A DNA stretch of 64,000 nucleotides from the NCBI GenBank assembly GCA_002886105.1, contig CP025776.1, positions 4,340,001-4,404,000 of the forward strand. Direction: 5' to 3'. The DNA comes from Enterobacter sp. EA-1. Its GTDB lineage: Bacteria; Pseudomonadota; Gammaproteobacteria; Enterobacterales; Enterobacteriaceae. The position numbers and the translations under genes were made by a program. This document shows positions 12,140 to 26,104 of the stretch, one piece after another. The notes under the pieces are model-generated. The model was not told the origin of the DNA. It made no database searches and saw only the letters and a program-made list of their open reading frames with translations. Position 1 is the first letter of the stretch; each line of letters begins with the position of its first letter.

Positions 12140-12589
12140 TTATGCCTCCAGCGCTGGATCGACTTCCAGCACATCGATATCAAAATGGACGGTTCTGCCC
12201 GCCAGCGGGTGGTTAAAATCAACGGTAATGGAGTCGCCGTTGACTTCACGGATCACGCCGGGCATTTCACTTCCGTCCATCGCAGTAAAGAGCATGATCG
12301 CGCCGACTTCAGGTTCTCCGGCGTCCATAAACTCGCGACGGGAGAAGTACTGGATCAGGTCCGGACTCGGTGTACCGAATGCGGCGTCTGGCTCGAGAGA
12401 AAACTCTTTTTTCTCCCCGGCTTTCAGACCCAGCAGATGCTGTTCCAGTCCTTCGGATAGTGAACCGTCGCCAAGGCGAAACAGCGCCGGTTTGCCGTTA
12501 TTGCGGGTTGACTCGGCAAGAGAGCCATCTTCAAGCTTCAGCGTAAAGTGCACCAGCACTGCGCTATCGCTTTGTACGGATTTAGACAT
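12140..12589 (-). CDS. fkpB: FKBP-type peptidyl-prolyl isomerase FkpB (SlpA)
   Basis: An intact 149-residue member of the SlyD-like FKBP group. The N-terminal FKBP part ([45 protein letters not shown]) carries an inserted IF chaperone domain, ending [19 protein letters not shown]. It acts in the cytosol as proline isomerase and chaperone; in E. coli it also associates with ribosomes. I chose the ATG at 12589 ([11 protein letters not shown]), not the upstream in-frame ATG, by family alignment. It is the fourth gene of the ribF-ileS-lspA-fkpB-ispH operon and abuts ispH. It is one of the few longer genes here with no frame break. Confidence 0.95.
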   Translation of the reverse strand: MSKSVQSDSAVLVHFTLKLEDGSLAESTRNNGKPALFRLGDGSLSEGLEQHLLGLKAGEKKEFSLEPDAAFGTPSPDLIQYFSRREFMDAGEPEVGAIMLFTAMDGSEMPGVIREVNGDSITVDFNHPLAGRTVHFDIDVLEVDPALEA

Positions 12590-12641
12590 GCAGGTTGCTC
12601 TTATGTTTTTAGCCGTGGTACTGCCCGGTTGCATTTTGATA

Positions 12642-12683
12642 GCCGGATGGCGCGACGCTTATCCGGCCCACAACCGGGCCTAC
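12642..12683. repeat. REP element between lspA and fkpB
   Basis: The sequence gccggatggcgcgacgctta followed by tccggcc and, after a short gap, gggcctac matches the enterobacterial REP (repetitive extragenic palindrome) consensus with its imperfect stem. It lies in the operon's intergenic gap, where REPs typically shape mRNA stability and differential expression. Confidence 0.75.
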
Positions 12684-12697
12684 ACGACTTTGACGGC

Positions 12698-13198
12698 TTA
12701 CGCCTGTTTCTTCGTTGCCGCAGAAGGTAAAAAACCTTCCAGCACAATCAACGCCGCACCGATACAAATAGCGGTATCAGCAAGGTTAAACGTAGCAAAA
12801 TGCCAGTCGCCCATATAGAAATCGATCATATCGACGACAAAACCATGCCACAGACGGTCGAACAGGTTACCCAGCGCACCACCGATAATCAGCGCATAAG
12901 CGATGTTATTCAGTTTCTGCGAGGCTTTCGCCCGGTACATCAGCACCGCCAGCACCACACAGATACCAATCGCGATACCCGCGAAGAACCAGCGCTGCCA
13001 GCCACCGCTGTCCGCCAGAAAACTGAATGCGGCGCCATAATTACGCGCATAGTGCAGATTAAGCGACGGGAACAGAGAAACCGTATCCCCCAGAGCAAAG
13101 TTCTGGAGGATCAGGTATTTACTGCCCAGATCGATAATCAGCACAACCACGACCAGCCACAGCCAGCGCAGCCCTGTTGAAAGGATCGGTTTACTCAT
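12698..13198 (-). CDS. lspA: Lipoprotein signal peptidase LspA
   Basis: Inner-membrane aspartyl peptidase that cleaves prolipoproteins at the lipobox. It is an intact 166-residue protein with four membrane helices ([68 protein letters not shown]). The two catalytic aspartates are in [17 protein letters not shown] (about residue 124) and FNLADTAI (about 143). The start overlaps the ileS stop by one base (TGATG), indicating translational coupling. No break. Confidence 0.97.
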   Translation of the reverse strand: MSKPILSTGLRWLWLVVVVLIIDLGSKYLILQNFALGDTVSLFPSLNLHYARNYGAAFSFLADSGGWQRWFFAGIAIGICVVLAVLMYRAKASQKLNNIAYALIIGGALGNLFDRLWHGFVVDMIDFYMGDWHFATFNLADTAICIGAALIVLEGFLPSAATKKQA

Positions 13199-16023
13199 CA
13201 GGCAAACTTACGTTTTTCGCCGTTACCGGCGACGTTGCTGACACAGCGTCCACAGATATCTGCGTGTTCCGCCACCTGACCGACATCGGTAGTGTAATGC
13301 CAGCAACGCGGGCATTTCTCACCTTCGGCTTTGCTTAACTCGACCTTCAGCCCTTTGAGCATATCGCTCTGCCGGGGGCGTCCGCAGAAGCCGTTGCATA
13401 ATCCGCAACTTTCGCCCCCGAGGTCAACAGGACAAATCGCAATTCATCCCCCAGCGCCGTCAGCTTCGCCGCCAGCTCAGGTTCGGCAAACAGCGTTACC
13501 GCCGCTTCCAGAGAACCACCGACTTTCTTGTCTGCACGCGCCTGTTCAATCACCTTGTTCACTTCGCCGCGGACTTTCAGCAGCTCGTCCCAGAAGGTAT
13601 CGTTCATGGTTTCGGTTTCAGCAAGACCAAACAGGCCTTCATACCACTCACCGGTGAAAACATACTTCTCACGATCGCCCGGCAGGTAACCCCAGATTTC
13701 ATCTGCGGTGAAAGACATGATCGGCGCCATCCAACGCACCAGTGCCTCGCTGATATGATACAGCGCAGTCTGGCAGCTACGACGCGCAACGCTGTCTGCT
13801 TTTGCGGTGTACTGACGGTCTTTGATGATGTCGAGGTAGAACGAGAGCCCATCTCGATGGAGCAGAAGCGCATCAGACGCTGTACCACTTCATGGAAGTC
13901 GTAGGATTCGTAGGCTTTCAGGATATCTTCCTGCGCCGCTTGCGCACAGCCAACCGCCCAACGATCCAGAACCACCATCTCTTCCGGTTGCACCATATCT
14001 TTCACCGGATCGAAACCGTTCAGGTTCGCCAGCAGGAAGCGTGCGGTGTTACGGATACGACGATAGCTGTCGGCAGCACGTTTGAGGATTTCGTCCGACA
14101 CCGCCATTTCGCCGGTATAGTCGGTCGACGCCACCCACAGACGTAAAATGTCTGCACCCAGCTTGTTCATCACATCCTGCGGCGACACGGTGTTGCCGAT
14201 GGATTTGGACATTTTGCGGCCCTGACCATCAACAGTGAAGCCGTGGGTCAGCACCGGCGGTATGGCGCTTTGCCTTTCATCGCCGTGGAGATCATCAGTG
14301 AAGACATAAACCAGCCGCGATGCTGATCCGACCCTTCAAGATACATATCCGCCGCATGACCGGCGAATTCCGGGCGCACATCCACAACGGAAGCATGGGT
14401 TGAACCGGAGTCAAACCAGACGTCCAGCGTGTCCGGCACTTTTACATAGTTGTCGGCATCGTCACCCGAGGATGTCACGAGGATCGAGGATCCCACCATG
14501 CACTGGATACCGTCCGCCTCAACGCGTTTAGCGACGGCTTCAATCAGCTCTTCAGTACGCGGATGCAGCTCTTCGGTGTCTTTATGAACAAACAGCGACA
14601 TCGGCACGCCCCCGGTGTACGCTGACGCGAAATACACCAGTCAGGGCGGTTAGCGACCATGGATTCGATACGCGCGGCCCCAGTCCGGGGATCCACTGTA
14701 CGCCTTTGATCTCTTTGAGCGACTGCGCGCGCAGGCCTTTCTGATCCATGCTGACGAACCACTGCGGCGTCGCGCGGAAGATGATCGGCGACTTGTGACG
14801 CCAGCAGCACGGATAGCTGTGCTGCAATTTTTCGACATGCAGCAGTGCGCCGCTGTCACGCAGCATATTGACGATGATGTCGTTGGCTTTAAAGACGTTG
14901 ATGCCATCCAGCCCAGGGATAAGTTCCGGCCAGATACGCACCATCCGGGCCGACCGGGTTAGCGATTTCCAGACCGTATTTCAGGCTGATAGTGTAGTCA
15001 TCCGGGCCATGGCCACCGGCGGTATGCACCGCACCGGTACCCGCATCCAGCGTAACGTGATCGCCGAGGATCGCCGGTACGTCGAAGCTGAGGAACGGGT
15101 GTTTAAAGCGCATCAGTTCCAGTTCAGAACCTTTCACGGTGCCCAGAACAGCGTAGTCTGCAGCGCCGATGCGTTTTGCTACGCTCTCAACCAGATCTTT
15201 CGCCGAGGATCAGCGCCTGACCGTCAATCTGCACCAGCGCATAGTCAAACTCCGGAGAAACGGAAATTGCACGGTTGGCCGGAAGCGTCCATGGGGTGGT
15301 GGTCCAGATAACCAGTGAAACCGGGCCATTTACCGACGATACGCCGAATTTGGCTTTTACCGCAGCCTGATCGACCGCGTGGAATGCGACATCAATGGAC
15401 GGGGAGGTTTTATCGTAATACTCCACTTCCGCTTCCGCCAGTGCGGAACGGCAGTCCACACACCAGTGCACCGGTTTTGCACCTTTATGCAGGTGGCCGT
15501 TGCCGATGATTTTACCCAGCGCACGAATGATATTGGCTTCCGGTTTTGGAAATCCATGGTCAGGTACGGGTGCGACCAGTCGCCCAGCACGCCAAGGCGG
15601 ATAAAATCAGCGCGTTGACCGTCAACCTGCGTGGCCGCATATTCGCGACATTTGGCGCGGAACTCGGCGGCGGTGAACTTCTCGCCCGGTTTCCCGAACT
15701 CCTGCTCCACTTTCAGCTCGATCGGCAGACCGTGGCAGTCCCAGCCCGGAACATAAGGCGAGTCATAGCCTGTGAGTCCTTTGGACTTCACAATAATGTC
15801 TTTCAGAATCTTGTTAACCGAGTGACCAATATGAATGCTGCCATTCGCATAAGGAGGGCCATCATGCAGAATGAAGGTTTTTTGCCTTTTTCGCTGCACG
15901 GATGATGCCGTACAGGTCATCATCAGTCCAACGCGCCAGCATCCCCGGTTCGCGTTTGGCGAGATCGCCACGCATCGGGAACCCTGTTTCCGGCAAATTC
16001 AGGGTAGATTTATAGTCACTCAT
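13198..16023 (-). CDS. ileS: Isoleucyl-tRNA synthetase IleS (frameshifted)
   Basis: Class Ia synthetase charging tRNA(Ile). The HIGH signature is in [18 protein letters not shown] near 15835 and the KMSKS loop in [19 protein letters not shown] near 14205. The editing-domain text [15 protein letters not shown] is near 15290. The C-terminal zinc site is readable in the last 130 bases (CPRCWHYT and ICGRCVSNV). Start [14 protein letters not shown] at 16023; length 2826 nt for a 938-residue family. Breaks lie near 15890, 15550, 15208, 14945, 14680, 14500, 14468, 14260, 13845 and 13370. The one at 14468 turns the CCTGG of DILGDDAD into CCTCGG. It is the second gene after ribF. Confidence 0.96.
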
Positions 16024-16069
16024 CAGATTCTCGGTTCCGTATTTCGGTTTGATTAATACCACCGGTGCC

Positions 16070-17014
16070 TTAAGAAGCCGGTTTAGATAGCCCAAAAAAC
16101 TCGCGGGCCGCTACCTCATCTCGGGCGATTTGCGCTTTCAGTTCATCGAGGGAGGCAAATCGCTGCTCATTGCGTATTTTTTACGCAGTACTACATCTAT
16201 ATGGCGCCCGTAGAGGTCCATTACAACATCCAGCAAATGCACTTCCAGTTGCTGACGTACACCAGAGACTGTCGGGCGAGTGCCGATATTGGCAACGCCG
16301 GGAAGGACAGTATCGCCCAGTCCAGCCACTTCCACCGCATACACCCCTTTAACCGGGGGAGACCTGACGACGCAGCGGTAAATTCGCCGTCGGAAAACCT
16401 ATCGTCCGCCCCAACTCATCGCCGTGCACCACACGCCCGGAGATGCTAAAGGGATGGCCCAGTAACTTTTCAGCTTGTTCGAGGTTATCGTCGGCCAGCG
16501 CACGGCGCACCGCCGTGCTGCTTACGCGAGCGCCGCCTTCACAAAAGGTTTGTGTGCTGATGACGTCAAAGCCGTACTTTTCGCCCGCTTTCTGTAATAA
16601 CAAGAAATCCCCCCGGCGACCAGCGCCAAAGCGGAAATCATCACCGACGGCGAGAAATTTCACGCCAAGGCGATCGACAAGCAGATCGCTGACAAACGTT
16701 TGTGCGGTCAGCGCCGCAAAACGCCGATCAAAACGCACGCACAGCACATATTCCACGCCGCATTCAGCCAGCCAGCGCAGCTTTTCCCGCAAACGCGTTA
16801 AGCGTGCAGGCGCTTTTTCTCCGGCGAACAGTTCCAGCGGTTGGGGTTCAAAAATCATCACCACCATCGGTAGCCCACGAGCTCGGCCTTCTTCGCCAAG
16901 CCCTTGTAATAACGCCTGATGGCCACGGTGTACGCCATCGAAATTACCAATAGTCAGCACACACCCGTGCGGTGCACACCGGCTGAGATTATGTATGCCG
17001 CGTATCAGCTTCAT
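16070..17014 (-). CDS. ribF: Bifunctional riboflavin kinase/FMN adenylyltransferase RibF (frameshifted)
   Basis: Makes FMN and FAD from riboflavin. The N-terminal nucleotidyltransferase domain begins [11 protein letters not shown] and has the motif [19 protein letters not shown] near residues 20-40, with [14 protein letters not shown] further on. The C-terminal kinase domain has [13 protein letters not shown] near 16400 and [11 protein letters not shown] near 16290. The length of 945 nt fits 313 residues. Breaks lie near 16350 and 16170. It is the first gene of the ribF-ileS-lspA-fkpB-ispH operon and is divergent from rpsT across about 330 bases that hold the promoters of both. Confidence 0.96.
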
Positions 17015-17265
17015 GTCTGGCTCAAAACAGTGAAAATCGTCGGATTATACCTTGTACAGCGTGCGACGTTAACCGACGATTGCCTTAACAAAGCAGAAAG
17101 GAGAAGGATTTCATCAGGCTGTATCCTGCAGGTATGAAAATCTGGCCTTGATAGCGATTTTTCTGGTGGAAAAGCTGTATTCGCGACACGCAAGCTGTTA
17201 GAATCCTGCGCCATCACTACGTAACGTAGCGTCGTGCATTAACGGCGCTTATTTGCACAAATCCA

Positions 17266-17294
17266 TTGACAAAAGAAGGCTAAAAGGGCATATT
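17266..17294 (+). promoter_or_regulatory. rpsT promoter P2
   Basis: TTGACA at 17266-17271 and CATATT at 17289-17294 with a 17-base spacer. The spacer and flanks match the E. coli rpsT P2 promoter closely. The remaining ribF-rpsT gap (17015-17265) should contain rpsT P1 and the ribF promoter; I cannot place these with confidence. Confidence 0.75.
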
Positions 17295-17321
17295 CCCCCG
17301 GCCTTTGAATTGTCCATATAG

Positions 17322-18555
<1,234 letters not shown>

Positions 18556-18586
18556 CGATGATTTACTCCCTGCCGACGCCGGTGCA

Positions 18587-19752
18587 TTAAGGGCGGGCAA
18601 TGCGCGTACGCAACAAGCAATAACCGAGTATTGCCGAGATGACCGAACCGGTGAGGATGCCCAGTTTACTCCGAGGCAATCATCTCTGCATGTGCGTCGC
18701 CGAAGGCCAGTGAAGAGATAAAGATAGACATGGTAAAGCCGATACCGCACAGCACGCCCACGGCCATAATTTGTTTGAATACCGCGCCTTGCGGCAGCCT
18801 CGCCAGTTTTGCGCGTAGCGCCAGCCAGCAGAAAATAGAGATACCGAGCGGCTTACCGATAACCAGACCAGCGATAATCCCCAGAGGCAACACATCAGCC
18901 AGCCCGGAGAGCGACATGCCGTTCATGGATACACCGGCATTGGCGAAGGCAAACAATGGCAGAATCAGCCATGCCACCCACGGGTTAATCGCATCCACCA
19001 GTTGATGTAACGGCGAAACGCCATTCTCTTCGCGCAGAGGAACAAAGAAACCGACGACCACACCCGCGAGGGTTGCATGCACACCGGATTTCAATACCGC
19101 CGTCCACAGTACAACACCGACCAGCATATAGAGACCAATACGCCGGACATTCAGGGCATTCATGATGGCCAGCACGACGATCGCGGCAGCGGCCACTCCC
19201 CAGCGCCATGGTGGAGAGATCGCTGGTGTAGAACAGCGCAATGATGATAATTGCCCCGAGGTCATCGATGATGGCCAGCGCCATCAGAAATACTTTCAGC
19301 ACGGGCGGAACACGGTTCCCCAACAGGGCAAGCACGCCGAGGGCAAATGCAATGTCTGTGGCTGTAGGAATTGCCCAGCCGTGGCTCGCCAGCGGATTGT
19401 GAAAATTAAACAGCAAAAGATCAGCGCCGGTGCAACCATGCCGCCAAGTGCGGCGATAACGGGGAAAACCGCCTGCTGACGGCTGGCAAGCGTGCCTTCA
19501 ACCAGCTCGTATTTCACTTCCGAGGCCGACCATCAGGAAAAGACCGCCATCAACGCATCGTTGATCCACAGCAGCATGTCTTTTTTTGATCTCCAGCGAT
19601 CCGACTGTCAGCTCGACAGGCGTTTGCAGAAAAGAACGGTATAAATCCTGCGTCACCCCGAGGTTGGCGCACAACATCGCCAGCGCAGCCGCGATGATAA
19701 GGACAATGCCGCCGGAAGCGTCACTGTTAAAAAAACGTTGTAATAACTTCAT
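18587..19752 (-). CDS. nhaA: Na+/H+ antiporter NhaA (frameshifted)
   Basis: Inner-membrane sodium-proton antiporter with about 12 membrane helices. Seen: [27 protein letters not shown], the ion-site segment [24 protein letters not shown], and [25 protein letters not shown] with the paired essential aspartates (IDDLG). The total of 1166 nt equals the 388-residue family. At 18671 the expected GCCTGGAGT (A-W-S) reads GCCTCGGAGT and creates a false stop; the corrected end is [11 protein letters not shown] to RTRIARP, with TAA at 18587-18589. Other breaks lie near 19580, 19520, 19400 and 19200. Confidence 0.95.
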
Positions 19753-19867
19753 CTTATTCTCCCGATCCCTGTAACGTCGTGGCGGCTATCTTACGCTCGT
19801 CAACTCTTCGCTAAAAACAGATTATTATTGCTTATAGACTCCTTTTTTCCGAGCAATGAGAAAGACA

Positions 19868-19895
19868 CAAAAAAAAGCCCGGCAAAAGCCGGGCC
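19868..19895 (-). terminator. Terminator after dnaJ
   Basis: Inverted repeat gcccggc/gccgggc with an AAAA loop. On the minus strand it is followed by eight T, 24-50 bases past the dnaJ stop. Confidence 0.88.
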
Positions 19896-19918
19896 TGATG
19901 ATGTCTGGTGAGATCGGC

Positions 19919-21057
19919 TTAACGCGTCAAATCATCAAAGAATTTTTTTCACACCGTCGAAGAAGCTTTTAGAACGCGGGCTATTATGTTCACCCGTCGG
20001 ACCGCCAAAGCTATCTTGCAGATCTTTCAACAGTTGTTTCTGTTTCTCATTCAGACCGACTGGCGTTTCTACAACAACACGACACAGTAAATCGCCCTGC
20101 GCGCCGCCGCGTACAGACTTCACGCCTTTGGCACGCATACGGAACAGTTTGCCCGTTTGGGTTTCGCTTGGCACTTTCAGCTTCACGCGACCGTCCAGCG
20201 TCGGAACCTCAATCTCGCCGCCCAGCGCCGCCATCGCAAAATTGATCGGCACTTCGCAGTACAGGTTGTTACCTTCACGCTCGAAAATCGGGTGCTGTTT
20301 CACCTGCACCTGAACGTACAAATCGCCTGCTGGCGCACCGTGCTCACCCGCTTCGCCTTCACCGCTCAAGCGAATACGATCGCCGGTATCAACACCTGCC
20401 GGGATTTTAACGGACAGGGTTTTGGATTTTTCTACGCGACCATGACCGTGGCACTTGTTGCACGGATCTTTGATCAGCGTACCGCGTCCGCAATGCGGAC
20501 AGGTTTGCTGCACAGCAAAGAAGCCCTGACGCATCTGCACCTGACCGGAACCATGACAGGTCGGGCAGGTCTGCGGCTGCGTGCCTGCTTTGGCGCCGCT
20601 ACCATGACAAACATCGCACTCTTCCAGCGTCGGAATGCGGATCTCTTTAGTGACGCCGCGAACCGCTTCTTCCAGCGTTAAGTCCATGTTGTAGCGCAGG
20701 TCTGCGCCACGTGCCGCACGCTGGCGACCACGGCCACCACCGAAGATGTCGCCGAACACATCACCGAAAATATCGCTGAAATCCGCGCCGCCAAAACCGC
20801 CGCCGCCGAATCCACCGCCGCCACCGCCCTGCTCAAATGCCGCATGGCCATACTGATCGTAAGCCGCACGTTTTTGGGCATCGGTCAGGATTTCGTAGGC
20901 TTCTTTGATCTCTTTAAATTTGGCTTCGGCCTCTTTATCGCCCTGATTGCGGTCCGGGTGATATTTCATGGCCGGGAGCGTTTGTACGCCTTTTGATTTC
21001 ACGCTCTTCCGCTGTTTTCGGAACGCCTAAAATCTCGTAATAATCTTGCTTCGCCAT
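19919..21057 (-). CDS. dnaJ: Co-chaperone DnaJ (frameshifted)
   Basis: Hsp40 that delivers substrates to DnaK and stimulates its ATPase. The J-domain HPD is in [12 protein letters not shown] near 20965. The G/F linker ([17 protein letters not shown]) follows, then four zinc-finger repeats [23 protein letters not shown] and CNKCHGHG (20610-20440), then the substrate-binding beta domains. The third repeat lacks one residue (normally CPHCQGRG): three bases are missing where CCAGG is expected. The J-domain start [12 protein letters not shown] is readable at 21057. At 19946 one extra A turns KKFFDDLTR into a false stop; the real TAA is at 19919. Confidence 0.96.
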
Positions 21058-21142
21058 CGGTTTATCTGCCCCTTAACATACGAGCACGGGCGTGGAGAGA
21101 ACTCCGACGCCCGTGCTGGTTATCTACCCTGCATAAGGGCGA

Positions 21143-23062
<1,920 letters not shown>

Positions 23063-23184
23063 CTAAACGTCTCCACTAAAAATTCGGTCAACATGTGGTT
23101 GTGAACCTGTAATAAGGGCGAAACGTGCGGTTTCAACTGCCCAGTATCGTTTTTTTTCAGGCTCACATACTGCGGTTGACTACA

Positions 23185-23212
23185 AGATGGGGTCGTAACG
23201 TCACGCATCAAG
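23185..23212 (-). promoter_or_regulatory. Sigma-32 heat-shock promoter of dnaKJ
   Basis: On the minus strand CTTGATG (23206-23212), a 13-base gap and CCCCATCT (23185-23192). This fits the sigma-32 consensus (CTTGAAA, then CCCCAT) and the E. coli dnaK P1 promoter, about 120 bases before the dnaK start. Confidence 0.88.
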
Positions 23213-23361
23213 GGGGGCAGGATAAAAAATTTTTTAATTTCCACCTGTTCAGATCATAGACAGGCTGATTGGCGCTAATTATGATGCCGCGCCCCGCCTC
23301 CTCAACATGGGCGCGGGGACTTCTTATTTCACCATTCAATATTGATTTATTTTGAGGAATT

Positions 23362-23927
23362 ATGGGCAACACTAAGTTGGCTAATCCGGCTCCGCTGGGC
23401 TTAATGGGCTTCGGCATGACCACTATTCTGCTTAACCTGCACAATATTGGCATGTTCCCATTAGATGGCATCATCCCCGGCTATGGGCATTTTCTATGGT
23501 GGTATTGCACAAATTTTCGCTGGCCTTCTTGAGTTCAAAAAGGCAACACCTTTGGTTTAACCGCGTTTACCTCTTACGGTTCTTTCTGGCTGACGCTGGT
23601 TGCTATCCTGCTGCTGCCGAAAATGGGGCTGGCGGATGCGGCGAACGGCCACTTCGGGCGTTTACACCGGGCATTTGGGGTGTGTTCACGCTGTTTATGT
23701 TCTTCGGCACCCTGAAAGGCGCTCGCATGCTGCAGTTCGTGTTCCTGAGCCTGACCGTACTGTTTGCTCTGCTGGCTGTGGGTCACCCGGCTGATAACGA
23801 AAGCATCGTACACGTTGCGGGCTGGATCGGTCTGGTATGTGGCGCCAGCGCCATTTATCTGGCAATGGGCGAAGTGCTCAACGAACAGTTCGACCGCACC
23901 GTATTGCCGATTGGTGAAAAACACTGA
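23362..23927 (+). CDS. satP: Acetate/succinate transporter SatP (YaaH; frameshifted)
   Basis: Acetate uptake transporter of the AceTr/GPR1-FUN34 family, inner membrane, about six helices. It starts [30 protein letters not shown], which carries the family motif NPAPLGL. The later part [37 protein letters not shown] and [32 protein letters not shown] is unmistakable. The length of 566 nt fits 188 residues. Frame breaks lie near 23478, 23535 and 23670. It is divergent from dnaK. The 5' untranslated region has a GC-rich hairpin (23287-23316). Confidence 0.95.
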
Positions 23928-23953
23928 TTCGTCATGCAATCGTATGAATAAGA

Positions 23954-23980
23954 ACGGAGCCCTGCGGCTCCGTTTTTTTA
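23954..23980. terminator. Terminator after satP
   Basis: acggagcc/ggctccgt with a CTGC loop followed by seven T, 27 bases past the satP stop. It also faces the convergent MHS transporter gene. Confidence 0.92.
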
Positions 23981-24016
23981 TATGACTGTTGTACTGTAGG
24001 CTCTGCAATACGGTCT

Positions 24017-25289
24017 TCATGGTAGAGATCCTGTCGCAACCAGATCCCCAGCGCCAGCCCCATCAGCGAGAGCGCCAGCACATACCAGTGCAGGAGCCAT
24101 TGGCGAGACGCCCATCAACATGGTTACCGCAATCGGCGTCAGCCCGCCAAAAATGGCGTAGGAAACATTGTAAGAGAAGGAAATGCCGGTGAAACGGACC
24201 TCCGCCGGGAAAGCGCGCACCATCACGAAAGGCACCGCGCCCACCACGCCGACACACAGCCCTACCAGCCCGTAAAGCATAAACAGATATTCAGGATGAG
24301 GGCCAACCAGATGGTAGAAAAACCAGCTGGAGCAGGCGAGCAGAATGCTCCCGACAATAAAGGTGCGGCTGGCGCCCACACGATCCACCAGCAGTCCGGC
24401 GGCAAGGCAGCCGAAACACAGCATAACGGTCGCGATGCTGTTCGCTTGTAAGGTCAGCGCCGGAGCAAGCCCGTACTGTTTTTGCAGCCACACCGGCGAC
24501 ATCAGGATCACCACCACAATCCCGGCGGATAGCAGCCAGGGTCAACAACATGCTGACCACTACCGCTTTCTTATGCTTCAGCACGACGGATTTCACCGGT
24601 AGTTCCTGCGCCAGCGCTTTGCGCTGTTGCATCTCAAGGAAAATCGGCGTCTCCTGCAACCAGCGGCGCAGGTACATGGCCACCGGTGCCAAACGCCCCA
24701 CCGAGCAGGAACGGAATACGCCAGCCGCCATCATGGATGCCCTGCGGCGTCATGCTGGTGTTCACCAGCGTCGCCACGACCGAGCCCAGCAGGATCCCCA
24801 CCGTCAAACCCGCAGTCAGTGTCCCACAGGCAATGCCAATGCGCCGCGCCGGAACATGTTCGGCAACAAACACCCACGCGCCCGGCACTTCACCACCAAT
24901 GGCCGCGCCTTGCAAAACGCGCATCAGCAGCAGTAATAATGGCGCGATGATCCCCCTACAGAGGCATAAGTTGGCAGTAAACCAATCGCCAGCGTCGGTA
25001 GAGCCATCAGCAGGATACTCAGGGTAAACATCTTCTTGCGCCCCACCAAATCACCAAAGTGCGCCATCACAATGCCACCGAGCGGACGCCGTAACCTGCG
25101 GCAAAAATACCGAAAGTTTGTACCTGACGCAGCCATTCCGGAATATCAGCAGGAGAAGAAGAGCTCGCCGACCACAGCGGCGAAGAAGACGAAGATAATG
25201 AAATCGTAAAACTCCAGCGCGCCGCCAAGTGCGGCAAGGGTCAGAGTTTTGTAGTCCTGTCTGTTCAGAGGGCGAGTGTAATTTGACAT
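24017..25289 (-). CDS. MHS-family (ProP/ShiA/YhjE-like) major facilitator transporter (frameshifted)
   Basis: A 12-helix proton symporter of the metabolite:H+ symporter branch. Seen: MSNYTRPLNRQDYKTLTLAALGGALEFYDF, the cytoplasmic loop HFGDLVGRKKMFTLSILLMALPTLAIGLLP (signature DxxGRK), then RVLQGAAIGGEVPGAWVFVAEHVPARRIG, typical of this branch. Late helices carry RAFPAEVRFTGISFSYNVSYAIFGG. The ATG at 25289 gives the best alignment, although no good ribosome site is visible. The C-terminus is uncertain: after LVATGSLP the frame stops at 24017, and a corrected frame could run to about 23932. E. coli K-12 has no gene here. Substrate unknown, perhaps an organic acid or osmolyte. Confidence 0.86.
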
Positions 25290-25414
25290 AGCCAACCATT
25301 TGTAAAGAGGAGGTGCTGATTTAATTATTACGCATGATGTAAATTAAAAATTACTATACCGTAAATAAATCAACACTCCAGCACTGGCATCGCTTATATC
25401 ATACAAGCCTGTTT

Positions 25415-26000
25415 TTAGGATAATGTTTCACGCCTTGCGCTTTTAGGACGGAAAGATGCTACGACTTGCGCATCGGTCTCCACATAAGGCCCGTCAAGCA
25501 GCTGTACACAATACGGTACACTGGCAAAATACCGGGCACCTTCACTTCGCCGTTTTCTGCTTTGACGCCTTCCAGCGTCTCTTTGATGGATTTTGGCTGG
25601 CCGGGTAAATTGAGAATCAGCGCCTGTTTACGGATAACCCCAACCCGGCGGGAAAGAATCGCTGTCGGCACAAAATGAAGGCTGATCTGCCGCATCTGTT
25701 CACCGAATCCCGGCATTTCGCGATCGGCAATCGCCAGCGTCGCATCCGGCGTCACATCACGACGCGCGGGCCCGGTTCCCCGTGGTCAGCACCAGATGGC
25801 AGCTCATTTCATCAACCAGTTCACACAGGGTTTGTTCGATGATGCTCTGCTCATCGGGGGATCAGGCGGGTTTCAATTTCAAAAGGTGTGGTTAACGCGC
25901 TCGCCAGCCATGCTTCCAGAGCGGGGATACCTTTGTCCTGATAAACGCCGCTGGAGGCGCGATCGGAAACAGAAACCAAACCAATGCGTAGTGTGTCCAT
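25415..26000 (-). CDS. mog: Molybdopterin adenylyltransferase Mog (frameshifted)
   Basis: Adenylates molybdopterin before molybdenum insertion. Start MDTLRIGLVSISDRASSGVYQDKGIPALE at 26000. The nucleotide-binding TTGGTGPARRDVTPDATLAIADREMPGFGEQMR lies near 25700-25770, followed by FVPTAILSRRVGVIRKQALILNLPGQPKSIKETL, which contains the MoCF signature. The corrected tail YVETDAQVVASFRPKSARRETLS ends at 25415. The length of 586 nt matches 195 residues. Breaks lie near 25865, 25770 and 25530. Between talB and the transporter gene. Confidence 0.95.
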
Positions 26001-26073
26001 ATTCATTCCGTTCAAAAAAACCGAGATATACGGAAATGATACACGCTGAGGGGAGAGTCAAACAGAGCGGAGA

Positions 26074-26102
26074 AAAGTAAGCGTGACCCGGCCACGCTTG
26101 AG
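26074..26102 (-). terminator. Terminator after talB
   Basis: aagcgtg/cacgctt with a 7-base loop. On the minus strand it is followed by ACTTTTC, directly after the talB stop. Confidence 0.8.
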
Positions 26103-26104
26103 GA

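Noticed and set aside
16919-17137. 72-residue plus-strand ORF between ribF and rpsT, at the yaaY position of E. coli
   Set aside because: Same length as E. coli YaaY by chance; the sequence does not resemble it and its first third is antisense to the ribF start.
20157-20681. 174-residue plus-strand ORF opposite dnaJ
   Set aside because: Complement of the DnaJ zinc-finger and substrate-binding codons; not a gene.
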